Positions 48,673-58,137 of a stretch of DNA of 64,000 bases are shown here, in pieces; positions within the stretch are counted from its first letter, which is position 1, and each line of letters opens with the position of its first letter. The DNA is from Gallionella sp. GTDB taxonomy: Bacteria; Pseudomonadota; Gammaproteobacteria; Burkholderiales; Gallionellaceae. The position numbers and the translations under genes are program-made. The DNA lies in contig JALNYK010000015.1 in NCBI GenBank assembly GCA_023229845.1, positions 6,530 to 70,529 on the forward strand, in the 5' to 3' direction. The notes under the pieces are model-generated. The model did not search any database and was not told the DNA's origin. It saw nothing but the letters and a program-made list of their open reading frames with translations.

Positions 48673-50844
48673 TTAAGGGGATAACGATCCGCGAACCTCG
48701 AAGGTGACGGCGTCGAGTTCCTCGCCGTCGGCCTCCGCCAGCGTCAGCCGGTGCCTGCCGCCAGTCGGTTGCCAGCCGATTTCGCCGCCGTTGCCGACAG
48801 CGTTACCGTCTATGCGCCAGACGACATTTTCCGGGCCGCGAGAACTGAACTGGACGCGTTGGTGCTTGATCGGAATGTCCGGGTCGATGGCGATCACCGT
48901 GCCGTCGGTGGGATAGAGAATCTTCGCGTTGCCCGATAGCCTCGCACCGCCATCGGCGACCAGCCGAATCTCGGCAGTTTCGGTTCCGGCGAGGAAGTGT
49001 TCGATGCGCGGCGATTCGACTGAGGGAGAAAACTGCACTTCCTGCGTGACGATACCCTGCGGCTTCGCGGGGGCAGCGCCGCCGCCGTCCGCATGCAGAT
49101 AATCCATCAGGTCGCGCCAAACCGGCGCTGCGCCGCTCACGCCCGACACATCGTTCATCGGCTCGCCGTCGAAATTGCCGACCCAGACGCCGACGGTGTA
49201 GCGGCTGGAAAATCCGATGCACCAGTTGTCGCGCATGTCCTTGCTGGTGCCGGTCTTAACCGCGGTCCAGGCGCGGGTGGCGAGCGGATTTTCCAGCCCG
49301 AACGTCAAGGCGCGCGCACCGCGGTCGGACAGGATGTCGGCGACGACGAACGCGGCCTGCCGCGACAGAATGCGTTTGCCTTTCGTCGCATGGTCGCCGG
49401 GGAGATATCCGGCGGGATTCCATACCCCCCGATTGGCCAGCGCGCGATAGGCGTTGGCGAGTTCGATCAACCGTACGTCCACGCCGCCCAGCGCGAGGCT
49501 GAAGCCGTAGTGATCGCCGTCTTCGGTCACGCTGTTCAGGCCGTAGTCGCGCAACGTCCGGGTGAAACGATCCACGCCGACCAGAGCCAGAGTGCGCACT
49601 GCAGGCACGTTCAGCGAGGAGGCGAGCGCCGTGCGGGCGCTGATCGCGCCCTTAAAGTCGCGGTCGTAGTTCTGCGGGACATACAGGCCCATCGGCGTGA
49701 CCAACTGGATAGGCGCATCGTCCAGAATGGAGGCCGCGGTGATTCGCCGCTCGGCTATCGCCATGCCGTAGAGGAAGGGCTTCAGCGTCGAGCCGGCTTG
49801 GCGCAATGCGGAGACGCCATCGACGGCGGCGGCATCGGAGATTTCTCCGCTGCTGCCGACATAGGCCAGCACGTCGCCGCTCCGGTTGTCGATCACCACA
49901 GCGGCTCCGTCCCTGACGTTCTGCCCGTTCAACGATAGCAAGTGTTCGCGCAGCGACTGGATCGCGTAGCGTTGAAGGTTCGCATCCAGCGTGGTGGCAA
50001 GGCGCATCCCCGCTTGGTCCAGCAGCTTGTCGGCGAGGTGGGGCGCGATGCTGTCCTGCGGCAGGCGGTAGCCGTGCCGGTCCAGCGCGACGCGGGACAG
50101 GGACTGCAACTCCGCGCAAGCCGGATCGCCTGCGCGCGCCGCAGTGAGCAGGGCGCAGGCCCGGTTCGCGACCTGCGCCGGCTTGGCCGATGGCCCTTTC
50201 AGCAGCGCCATCAGCAGCAGCGATTGCGAACGATTCAACGCGGAAGGGTGGACGCCGAACAACGCCAGCGCGGCGGCATGGATACCGACGGTTTCGCCGC
50301 GGAACGAAGCGAGGTTGAAATAGGCCTCCAGTATTTCGCGCTTGCTCCAAGATTTTTCGATTTCCCTCGCCGCCGTTATCTGCCGCCACTTCTGCGCCAG
50401 CGTGCGCCTCGATTTCGCGGCGCTCAGCGACGGGTCGAGAAAGCCTGCCAGTTGCATCGTTAGCGTTGATGCGCCGCGCGGACGCTTGCCGTCGAACAGA
50501 TGCAGCAGCCCGGATGCACCCGACACCGACAGCGCCAGCCAGTCCACGCCGCCGTGCTGGTAGTAGCGCCGGTCTTCCGATTGGATCAGCAACTCCTGCG
50601 CGGCGGGCGAAATGTCGTCCAGCCTCAACCACTCCAGCCGCCGCACGCGCAGGTCGATACGCTTCACCGCGACGACCTCGCCGTGGCGGTCGAGCAACCA
50701 AGCCTCGGAAGGCCGGTAGCCGCTTAGGGTTTCCGCAAACGAGGGGATACGCCCGTCGAACGGCAGCAGCAAAGCAATCGCCAGACTGATAGTCGCCACC
50801 AGACAAACGACTGCCAGCAGCCGGATTTTTTTGCGCATTGTCAT
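48673..50844 (-). CDS. pbpC: penicillin-binding protein 1C
   Basis: A 723-residue class A PBP of the PbpC group. It has an N-terminal membrane anchor (LLAVVCLVATISLAIALLLPF), a transglycosylase domain (catalytic Glu90 in QSEDRRYYQHGGVDWLAL, then RPRGASTLTMQLAGFL), a transpeptidase domain with Ser352-x-x-Lys355 in QAGSTLKPFLYG, and KTGTSKDMRDNWCIGFSSRYTVGVWVGNF, followed by the BiPBP_C domain (about 635-720, NAKILYPTDGTVIAIDPDIP). PbpC works beside bacterial alpha-2-macroglobulins, and that gene is directly upstream here. Codon 3 (ATG 50838) is an alternative start. Confidence 0.93.
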   Translation of the reverse strand: MTMRKKIRLLAVVCLVATISLAIALLLPFDGRIPSFAETLSGYRPSEAWLLDRHGEVVAVKRIDLRVRRLEWLRLDDISPAAQELLIQSEDRRYYQHGGVDWLALSVSGASGLLHLFDGKRPRGASTLTMQLAGFLDPSLSAAKSRRTLAQKWRQITAAREIEKSWSKREILEAYFNLASFRGETVGIHAAALALFGVHPSALNRSQSLLLMALLKGPSAKPAQVANRACALLTAARAGDPACAELQSLSRVALDRHGYRLPQDSIAPHLADKLLDQAGMRLATTLDANLQRYAIQSLREHLLSLNGQNVRDGAAVVIDNRSGDVLAYVGSSGEISDAAAVDGVSALRQAGSTLKPFLYGMAIAERRITAASILDDAPIQLVTPMGLYVPQNYDRDFKGAISARTALASSLNVPAVRTLALVGVDRFTRTLRDYGLNSVTEDGDHYGFSLALGGVDVRLIELANAYRALANRGVWNPAGYLPGDHATKGKRILSRQAAFVVADILSDRGARALTFGLENPLATRAWTAVKTGTSKDMRDNWCIGFSSRYTVGVWVGNFDGEPMNDVSGVSGAAPVWRDLMDYLHADGGGAAPAKPQGIVTQEVQFSPSVESPRIEHFLAGTETAEIRLVADGGARLSGNAKILYPTDGTVIAIDPDIPIKHQRVQFSSRGPENVVWRIDGNAVGNGGEIGWQPTGGRHRLTLAEADGEELDAVTFEVRGSLSP

Positions 50845-50974
50845 TTTTGAAATCTGAAAACCTATTTATCCACGGAAAGCACGGAAAATACGGAATGGGT
50901 TAAGCGGGCATTTCACTGTCAGGTGCCAGTTCGCAACGTTCGAACAGACCCAGATTGATCCTGGAAAAAGCATC

Positions 50975-51072
50975 TGTCCACGAAAGACACGAAAACTTTA
51001 CCTGACGGGTGAGTCGTCAAAATATTGACCATCAGTTGTTTTATTTCGTGCTTTTCGTGCTTTCCGTGGACA
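50975..51072. repeat. imperfect inverted repeat between the macroglobulin and pbpC genes
   Basis: TGTCCACGAAAGACACGAAAA at the left (written here up to 20 bases: TGTCCACGAAAGACACGAAA) and TTTCGTGCTTTTCGTGC then TTTCCGTGGACA at the right are mutually complementary with gaps. A third related string (CCACGGAAAGCACGGAAA) lies at about 50870. Such CACGAAA runs recur in many bacterial genomes as non-coding remnants. Confidence 0.6.
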
Positions 51073-51079
51073 ATGGTTT

Positions 51080-54000
51080 TCACGGCTTCACCACCACATC
51101 CCCATTGGGCAACTCTCCAAACATCTCCGGCGCGTACATCGCTTCGACCCGTGTCGGGGGTAGCCGGAATTCGCCGTCGTTGTTCAGGCGCACGGAGTAT
51201 TCCACCGCGAACTTTCCTTTCGGCACGAAACGGTAGTAGGCGCGGAAGCTGTCGAAGGTTCTTTCCTCGAACGCGGGCCAGACCCAGCCCTGTTTCTTTT
51301 CGCCCTTCGCGAGCAGTTTCGAATCGCCGCCGAGGCCGGTTCCCAGTATCGAAGCGCCCGATGGAATCGGGTCGTTGACGACCACCCAGGCCATGTCGGA
51401 TTGAGCATCGACTTCGAGACGTATCCGCGCGACGTCGCCCTTGTGCCATGCGTCCTTGCTCTTTCGGCTGACCGGCGTGATCTTGCGCGTGACGCGATAG
51501 CCGGTGAACAGCGGTTCTTTGAGCGGCAGCGCGGACAGGCTTTGCAGCATGGTCCAGGGTTTGCCGCTGCCGTCGTGGGACAGGGCCACCGGGGCGGCGG
51601 CAGCAGGCCAGTCCAGCAGTTGCTGCGCCTGTTTCGTGTCGACGCGCCATTCCGCGACGAATTTATCCTTACCCAACGTGGCGGAAGTCGCGCCAGTGAC
51701 CGGCGTCGCTTCGAACTTCGCGGAGAAGCGCTTCATCGCCAGCACGCCCCATGCGTTCGCCACCGTGGTGTTCCAGTGGCCGCGCTGCTGCCGGCCCAGC
51801 GAGCCGCGCGCCAGCCTCGGGATGTCCGGCGTCCAGTCGGACTGGTCGAGCAGGGTCAGCAGCGCGCGGTTCGCGTTCACGTCGCCGTTGACCATCAGCC
51901 ACCACAGGGTGTCGCTCCGCTCGGTGGAGAAGCCCATCGTGGTTCCCTGGAAGTTGAGGCGGCTGCGGATGATCTGCCGCGCGCCTTCGGCCTGACGACC
52001 GGATTGCGCGGAGATACCCGGGCTGCGTTGCAGGATGGCGGCCCAGTCGAGCACCGCCGAGGTCGGCCACAGGTTGGGTTCGATCGCGATGCTGTCCAGC
52101 CATCTGCGTTCGACTTCGCCGGTGCGCGACAGCGCCTCGATGGCCGCGAGTTTGCGCACGGACAGGTCTGAGGTCGGCAGCGCGGAGTAGCGGATCACGC
52201 GGCCTTCGACGAAGCCGGTCAGGCCGTTGCGCATCCTGTTGCGCAGGCGTTCCGGGATTTCATAACCGGCCTCGTCCGCGACGGAAAGCAGGTACGCGGT
52301 CAGCGTATCGTCGCCTTCGCGCATCATGGGGAAATATTTGACCAGCCCGGCGCTGTCCAGATAGGACGGCAGCTTCTTCATCAGGCCATTCCATCGCGCT
52401 TCGTCCTGCAGCGCGACGGCCTGCGACGCCAGTTGTTCGAGACAGGTGTAGGGGTAGCGTGCCATGAATTCCTGCACACCCTCCATGCCGTCGCCCAGCC
52501 GCTTGCGGAACGTGACTTTGACACCGCCGCGTCCCGGAATTGCGCCGTCCGGCAGTTTCACGGTGACGGATTGCGGGCTGTCCAGTTGCATGAGGGTCGC
52601 CTGCAATGTGCGCACCGGCACGGCGGCGATGACCTTCTGGGTCGCCTTGAGGCGGTCGCCGTCTTCGTTAACGTGAAACTCGCGCAGCGACTCGTTCGCC
52701 CCCTCGCCCGCTTGCGGGAGAGGGTTGGGGAGAGGGGAACGGGCATGCCCGTTGGAACCCTTTTCGCGGATGGAGACCTCCCATTTGATCGCCTCGCGGT
52801 CCAGCGGGACGGCGACATCCCAGCCGACGTTGCGCGATTCGCCCGGCGGCAGGCTGATTGCGATGGGCGCGAGCGCGGCGAGGGCATCCGCCTTGGCCGA
52901 CACGACGGCCTCGACCGCATGGTCGCCGGCATTGCGCACGGTGAACCCGGCATGGAAGCGGTCCTGCTCGCGCACCACCGGCGGCAACCCGGAGAACAGC
53001 ATCAGGTCTTGCGACGACTGGATCGAGGCCGAGCCCGTGCCGAACGTATCCATCCCGCCGTTCGCGATCGCGACGATGCGGAATGAGGTGAGCGAGTCGT
53101 TCAGCGGAATCGTCGCCTCGGCATGGCCGTGCTCGTCCAGCTTCACGCGTGCCTGCCAGAACAGCAGCGTGTCGAACAGCTCGCGCGCGGACTTGGCCGA
53201 ACCGCCGTCGCCGCCCGCGGCCAGCGCCTTGCGACCGAAGTGGCGTTTGCCTATCACCTGCATCTGCGCGGTCGAGGTCGAAACTTCGATGCCGCGCCGC
53301 GTCATCATCGCCTCCAGCAGCTTCCACGAGTCGTTGGGTTTGAGTTCCAGCAGGCCCTCGTCCACGGCGACCAGCGTGACCTCGGAGTCGCGCGGCAGGC
53401 GCGAGCCGTCCGCGCGCCGCACATCGACGCTCACCTTCGCCTTCTCGCGCACGCGATAGCCGGGCTTGTCGGTGGCGACCCTGACCTTGAGTTCGTGCGC
53501 AGACCAGCCGACCTTGATTTCGGCGAGGCCCATCTTGAACGCGGGCTTGCCGAGGTCGATCAATGCGGTCGGTTGCGCCTCGTTGATGCGTCCGCGTACC
53601 GCCAGCGCGGAGACGAACACGTTGGGCGAATAGTTGCCCTTGATGGGCACCTCTATGGTTGGGTTCGCGCGCGTGATGTGGGTCACGAAACTTTCGATAA
53701 CGCCTTCGCGCTCGACGGTCACCAGCACGTCCGCCTCCTTGAACGGCATGCGCAACTGGAAACGCGCGGTGTCGCCGGGTTCGTAACGCTTTTTCTCCGG
53801 CAGCAGGTCGATGCGGTCGTTGTCCGCGGCGTCGAACCACCAGTCGTCGTTGCCGGCGACCCATATCTCGCGGTTCGCCACGCTGGCGTTGCCGTTCGCA
53901 TCGCCGGTCTCGGCCTGCAGGATGATGTTGCCGGAAGCCGGAGCCTTGACGTCGCAGATCAGCAAGCCCTTGTCGTCTGTCGTGCCCGCGCAGAGTTCGC

Positions 54001-56920
54001 CGACCGCCTTGATCTCGCTGTGGTTGTCGAAGGCATAGAAACCGCCGATCAAGCGCCTGCGGTGCGAGAAATATTCGCGCTGGAATGCCTTGACCATGAC
54101 CTTCTCGCCGGCTTTCGGTTTGCCGTTGAGATCCAGCACCAGCGCGTGGAACTTGAGGTGTTCCGCGGTCGCCATCCAGCCTTCCGGCTTGATGCCGACT
54201 ATCGTTTTCGAAGGCCATAGCGGGATGCGCGTCGCGGCGGTCAGCGTCTCGCCGTTCGGGTCCTGATATTCCAGCTCGGCCTCGATCTGCTGCGGCATGC
54301 CGGACTTGGGCAGTTTGCCGAAAACGGCGCGCCCCGCGCCCGCGCCGTCGAGGCGCAGCTCTTGCGTGGCGAGCATCGAGCCGCCGCTGGCCGTTGATGA
54401 GGAGTCATCGTCCGGCTCGGATAGTTCGTATTCGCCCATATGCCACGGTTCGCGCGAGCTCTTTTGCACGCCCGGTTTGACGCCGCCGTTCGCGAAGGTG
54501 AAGTCTTCGTAGTCGGGGAAGCTGACGAATTTTGGCGTGAGCTGGCCGCGCAGTTTCACCGGCAGAAACGACGCGCCGCCGCCGGCGAGGTAGTTGACCT
54601 GCAGGTTCACTGCAGCCTTGTTGGCATTCACCAGCACCTTGATGGCCTGCTGCACGAGCGCCTTCATCGTAGGGACGCGGAAGCTTTCTACGTTGAAGCT
54701 GCCTGCATGGCCCGGCGTCAGGACGACGTAAGTGCCCTGCTTGGCATCCTGCGGGACGGTCCAGTCCAGGGCCGCACTGCCGCGCTCGTCCCAGGAAACC
54801 GGCAACGGGTATTTGTCGTCGCTGCCCTGATGCTGGATCGTGACGGTGGCGGGCAGTTTGTCGCGTGTCTGGGCGAAACCCGCAGCCGTCTTGCGGCGCG
54901 CGATCAGCTTCATGTGTACGGTCTCGCCGGCGCGCAGCAACGTGCGATCCATGATCGCGTGATGGACGTCCTGTTCCATCCATCTGCTCTGGAATGCGTT
55001 GAAGCGCCACAGCGAGATGCCTTCGTTCCAGTTCGACAGCACGAACGAGAAGTCCTTGCCCGAGCGTGCGGTGACGAAATATTGGCGGTCGTACGAGTCG
55101 AGGCAGCCGGGCAGGCTGTTGAGTTGAGGAAGCTCGCTATCGATCTTCAAAATGCCTTGCTTGTCGGTGCGCCCCTGGGAATAAGTCTCGCCATTGCAGT
55201 CGCGCACGGCCACCTCGGCATCGGGCACGGGTTTGCCTTTGTCCAGACTGGTCACCCAGACCAGCGAGGATTCGCGTCCTTGCTTGAAGTGGACGGCCAT
55301 ATTGGTGACGAGCGCGGCGGCATGCAGGTAGTAGGGTTTGTCCTCGGCCAGCAGGGCCTTGCCCAGCCTTGGACTGGCCAGTTCCACGACATGAAAGCCC
55401 GGTTCCTGCAACGGGATGCCGACGACCTCGAAGGCCTTGTCGCCTAGCGATTTGGGGATTGCGAACGGTTTGATCCGGTCGGCCTTTTCGAAGACCGAAT
55501 TCTTGCCGGGGCCGCGGCTGCTGTCCCATTCCTCCGTTTCGCGGTTATAGCCCGAATCGACCTGTTGCAGCCTTTTCAGCCATTCGATGATCTGGAGTTC
55601 GGAATCGACTTGCAGCGTCTTGCCGGGAATCGGCGGAATCGACAGGTTGGCGGGCAGGCTGGCCTCGACATTGCGCAGGGTCACCGGCAGCAACGGTGGA
55701 TTCGATGCATGCAGTTCCAGTATGCCGAAGTTGGCGGCGAACTTGGCGAGCGGCGGATATTCGTCGGTGCGGACTTGCAGCGGGAAGCTGGCGGCGTTAG
55801 CGAGCTTCCTGCCGGCATCGTCGGTGAAGGCTTCCGGCAGGACGATCTTGAATTTCGTTTTCTCCGGCAGCGGCGCGGGGAAGGTCAGCCATTGCACTAG
55901 CCCCGCTTGTTTTTCATTGTCCGGGATGACGGGCGATACCGACTTGCCGTTTGCCGCCACCAGCTTGATGCGCTGCGCATTCTCCAGCGTGATCGGCGCG
56001 GTGAAATACAACTGCATGGCAATCGCCGGGATGCAGTCAGCCTGGGCATTGACGCGGCTGCACGAGAATTTCGCTTCGAACACCGGGCGCGTGTTGAACG
56101 GCAGGGTTTGATCCTGGCTGGTCGGTATGCCGGAAACCGAGGCGATGCCTTGACCCCAAACCAGCGCGACTATCGTGTCGCTCGGCAATGTGCGTTTGCA
56201 TTGCAGCACGACGATGGGCGAATTTTCGGTGTCGCGTAGCTTCAGGAATTTCTCCCTGTTCGACCCGCGCTCGTCTATGCCGAAGACGAAGCTGCGCCCG
56301 GCATTTCCGCCACGCTTGAAAACGGCCTGGTAATACTGTGTCATAAACGACTCGCGCCAGCCCAGTATCGATGTGCGCAATTTGCCGGTAATGACCTGCA
56401 CCGGGATGCGTTCGGAAATGCCGTCGGCCATGCAATAGGCAAATTTCTGTATCGACTCTGTGGTCGCCGGCGCATCCAGTCCGAGGATGAATATCTGGTT
56501 CTCGTCGATGTGATTGTCGTCTTCATTCGGCTCGCTCTGCATGATGGCGGGGCCGCCGGTGTTGAACGAATACATGCGCGATTTTTTTATTTCGCTGCCG
56601 TCGAGCGCGGCGAGCCCCTTCCTGACGGTGAAGCGGCAGGCGATGCCCGCAGGGAGGTCGTGCTCGAAGTCGTATACCCAGTTGCGCTGGTCGGCCCAGC
56701 GGCCTTTACCCGCGACGGGACAAGCGACATCGAAGGGTGCGACCTCGCGCGGATCGCCGAATGCGACCATCTGTGCGGAGAATCGCACCGCAACCTGCCG
56801 AACTTTCTTGACTTCGCCCTGCGGCGAGAAGAACTCGATTTCGGCAGCGGTGGCGAGCCGGGGAAACATGGTCAGTACGAAAGCGACAGTGATCCATAAA
56901 CGACGATACGGGAAAACCAT
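51080..56920 (-). CDS. bacterial alpha-2-macroglobulin with thioester motif
   Basis: A protein of about 1,946 residues. The signal peptide RRLWITVAFVLTMFPRLATAA lacks a lipobox cysteine, so the mature form should be soluble in the periplasm, unlike YfhM lipoproteins. An MG1 region (AEIEFFSPQGEVKKVRQVAVRF), several MG domains, the bait region and the thioester motif CLEQ in YPYTCLEQLASQ (about residue 1,492) follow. These trap proteases and protect the envelope with PbpC. A family B repeat (52668-52753) is translated in frame as SPLPNPLPQAGEGANESLRE about 75 residues before the thioester. GGGGG before ATG 56920 fixes the start; upstream frame codons are not conserved. Confidence 0.92.
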   Translation of the reverse strand: MVFPYRRLWITVAFVLTMFPRLATAAEIEFFSPQGEVKKVRQVAVRFSAQMVAFGDPREVAPFDVACPVAGKGRWADQRNWVYDFEHDLPAGIACRFTVRKGLAALDGSEIKKSRMYSFNTGGPAIMQSEPNEDDNHIDENQIFILGLDAPATTESIQKFAYCMADGISERIPVQVITGKLRTSILGWRESFMTQYYQAVFKRGGNAGRSFVFGIDERGSNREKFLKLRDTENSPIVVLQCKRTLPSDTIVALVWGQGIASVSGIPTSQDQTLPFNTRPVFEAKFSCSRVNAQADCIPAIAMQLYFTAPITLENAQRIKLVAANGKSVSPVIPDNEKQAGLVQWLTFPAPLPEKTKFKIVLPEAFTDDAGRKLANAASFPLQVRTDEYPPLAKFAANFGILELHASNPPLLPVTLRNVEASLPANLSIPPIPGKTLQVDSELQIIEWLKRLQQVDSGYNRETEEWDSSRGPGKNSVFEKADRIKPFAIPKSLGDKAFEVVGIPLQEPGFHVVELASPRLGKALLAEDKPYYLHAAALVTNMAVHFKQGRESSLVWVTSLDKGKPVPDAEVAVRDCNGETYSQGRTDKQGILKIDSELPQLNSLPGCLDSYDRQYFVTARSGKDFSFVLSNWNEGISLWRFNAFQSRWMEQDVHHAIMDRTLLRAGETVHMKLIARRKTAAGFAQTRDKLPATVTIQHQGSDDKYPLPVSWDERGSAALDWTVPQDAKQGTYVVLTPGHAGSFNVESFRVPTMKALVQQAIKVLVNANKAAVNLQVNYLAGGGASFLPVKLRGQLTPKFVSFPDYEDFTFANGGVKPGVQKSSREPWHMGEYELSEPDDDSSSTASGGSMLATQELRLDGAGAGRAVFGKLPKSGMPQQIEAELEYQDPNGETLTAATRIPLWPSKTIVGIKPEGWMATAEHLKFHALVLDLNGKPKAGEKVMVKAFQREYFSHRRRLIGGFYAFDNHSEIKAVGELCAGTTDDKGLLICDVKAPASGNIILQAETGDANGNASVANREIWVAGNDDWWFDAADNDRIDLLPEKKRYEPGDTARFQLRMPFKEADVLVTVEREGVIESFVTHITRANPTIEVPIKGNYSPNVFVSALAVRGRINEAQPTALIDLGKPAFKMGLAEIKVGWSAHELKVRVATDKPGYRVREKAKVSVDVRRADGSRLPRDSEVTLVAVDEGLLELKPNDSWKLLEAMMTRRGIEVSTSTAQMQVIGKRHFGRKALAAGGDGGSAKSARELFDTLLFWQARVKLDEHGHAEATIPLNDSLTSFRIVAIANGGMDTFGTGSASIQSSQDLMLFSGLPPVVREQDRFHAGFTVRNAGDHAVEAVVSAKADALAALAPIAISLPPGESRNVGWDVAVPLDREAIKWEVSIREKGSNGHARSPLPNPLPQAGEGANESLREFHVNEDGDRLKATQKVIAAVPVRTLQATLMQLDSPQSVTVKLPDGAIPGRGGVKVTFRKRLGDGMEGVQEFMARYPYTCLEQLASQAVALQDEARWNGLMKKLPSYLDSAGLVKYFPMMREGDDTLTAYLLSVADEAGYEIPERLRNRMRNGLTGFVEGRVIRYSALPTSDLSVRKLAAIEALSRTGEVERRWLDSIAIEPNLWPTSAVLDWAAILQRSPGISAQSGRQAEGARQIIRSRLNFQGTTMGFSTERSDTLWWLMVNGDVNANRALLTLLDQSDWTPDIPRLARGSLGRQQRGHWNTTVANAWGVLAMKRFSAKFEATPVTGATSATLGKDKFVAEWRVDTKQAQQLLDWPAAAAPVALSHDGSGKPWTMLQSLSALPLKEPLFTGYRVTRKITPVSRKSKDAWHKGDVARIRLEVDAQSDMAWVVVNDPIPSGASILGTGLGGDSKLLAKGEKKQGWVWPAFEERTFDSFRAYYRFVPKGKFAVEYSVRLNNDGEFRLPPTRVEAMYAPEMFGELPNGDVVVKP
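52668..52753 (-). repeat. dispersed repeat family B, copy 4 (inside the macroglobulin gene)
   Basis: AACGTGAAACTCGCGCAGCG at the left, a hairpin CTCGCCCGCTTGCGGGAGAGG (given here in parts: CCCGCTTGCGGG) and ACGGGCATGCCCGT at the right. It is translated in frame within the alpha-2-macroglobulin and does not break it. Confidence 0.82.
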
Positions 56921-57081
56921 ACATCCCCCTGAGGCTGATTTGGTGACATCGAAGTTGCGCAGTGTTTTTTGAATGCGATCCAGCATTTTATGAATCGTTG
57001 GATTTCAAACACCTGCCGATAGGCCAAGAAATTTAGCACCAAACCGCGCCGCTTGTCATAGCGAAGAATATATAGGCCTCA

Positions 57082-58137
57082 TCAGCGCAGCTTGATTTCG
57101 GTCCAGATGCGCGACAGCACGCGGCGCTGGTGGCGGTCGAGGTCGCGCAGCATTTCCAGTTTTACCTGCTGGGTTTTGTCCGGAAATACCGCGGGGTTCT
57201 GTGCGATCTCGGGCTGTATGTATTGCCGCGCATCCAGGTTCGGATTGCCGGAGCCGATCAGGTTGGTCAGTTCCGCCGCGTTGCGTCCTTCGAGCATGAA
57301 GTCGATGAAGCGGTGTGCGAGATCGGGGCGCGGGCCGCTCTTGTGCAGCACCATCGAGTCCAGCGCCAGCACCGCGCCTTCCTTCGGGATGGCGGCGACG
57401 ATGCGGAAGCCGCGCTGCGCGTTCTGCGCGTCGATGTCGGCCTGGAAGATGTCGCTGGAATAGCCGTGCACCAGCCAGATGTTGCCGACGGTGAGTTCCT
57501 TGATGTAACTGGAGGCGTTGAACGCGGCCCAGTAGGGCTTGGCGCGGACGATCAGGTCGCGTGCCTGCTTCCAGTGCGCTTCAATGGTGTCGTTGGCCGA
57601 GTAGCCCAGATATTTCAGCGCCGCCGCCAGCAGCTCGCGCTGGCTGTCGAGCACGGTGACGCGACCCTTGAGTTTCTCCAGATGGCGCGGCTCGAAGATC
57701 GCCGCCCAGCTGTCGACTGGAATGTTCAGTTCGCGCAGTCTTGCGCTGTTGTAGCCGATCAGCGTGAGCGTGTAAGCATAAGGCACGGAATATTTATTGC
57801 CGGGATCGAATGCGGTGTTCAGGTAGGCCGGATCGATGTTGTTCAGCTTGGGCAGTTGCGACTTGTCTAGCGGACGCAACGCGCGCTGGCGGACCAGCGA
57901 CTCGACCGCGTTGCCGGTCGGTACGATCAGGTCGTAGCCGGTCGCTCCCGCGGCCAGCTTGGCGAGCATCTCCTCGTTGTCGGAATAGTAGTCCTGCACC
58001 ACGCGGCAGGCGCATTGTGTTTCGAAGCGAGCGATGGTGACGTCGGAGATGTAGTTGTTCCAGTTGTAGAGGTGGAGTACGTCGGCGGCTTGGGCATGGC
58101 CGATGAATAACAGCAGGAAGAGGATAGGCCGGATCAT
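57082..58137 (-). CDS. potD: spermidine/putrescine-binding protein PotD
   Basis: A 351-residue periplasmic binding protein. The signal peptide MIRPILFLLLFIGHAQA is followed by ADVLHLYNWNNYISDVTIARF, the PotD start. YDLIVPTGNAVESLVRQ, VPYAYTLTLIGYNSARL, WLVHGYSSDIFQADIDAQN and RFIDFMLEGRNAAELTN are family blocks. It would deliver polyamines to PotBC. Its ATG overlaps the potC stop by four bases. It is the last of four genes in the order potA, potB, potC, potD. Confidence 0.92.
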   Translation of the reverse strand: MIRPILFLLLFIGHAQAADVLHLYNWNNYISDVTIARFETQCACRVVQDYYSDNEEMLAKLAAGATGYDLIVPTGNAVESLVRQRALRPLDKSQLPKLNNIDPAYLNTAFDPGNKYSVPYAYTLTLIGYNSARLRELNIPVDSWAAIFEPRHLEKLKGRVTVLDSQRELLAAALKYLGYSANDTIEAHWKQARDLIVRAKPYWAAFNASSYIKELTVGNIWLVHGYSSDIFQADIDAQNAQRGFRIVAAIPKEGAVLALDSMVLHKSGPRPDLAHRFIDFMLEGRNAAELTNLIGSGNPNLDARQYIQPEIAQNPAVFPDKTQQVKLEMLRDLDRHQRRVLSRIWTEIKLR

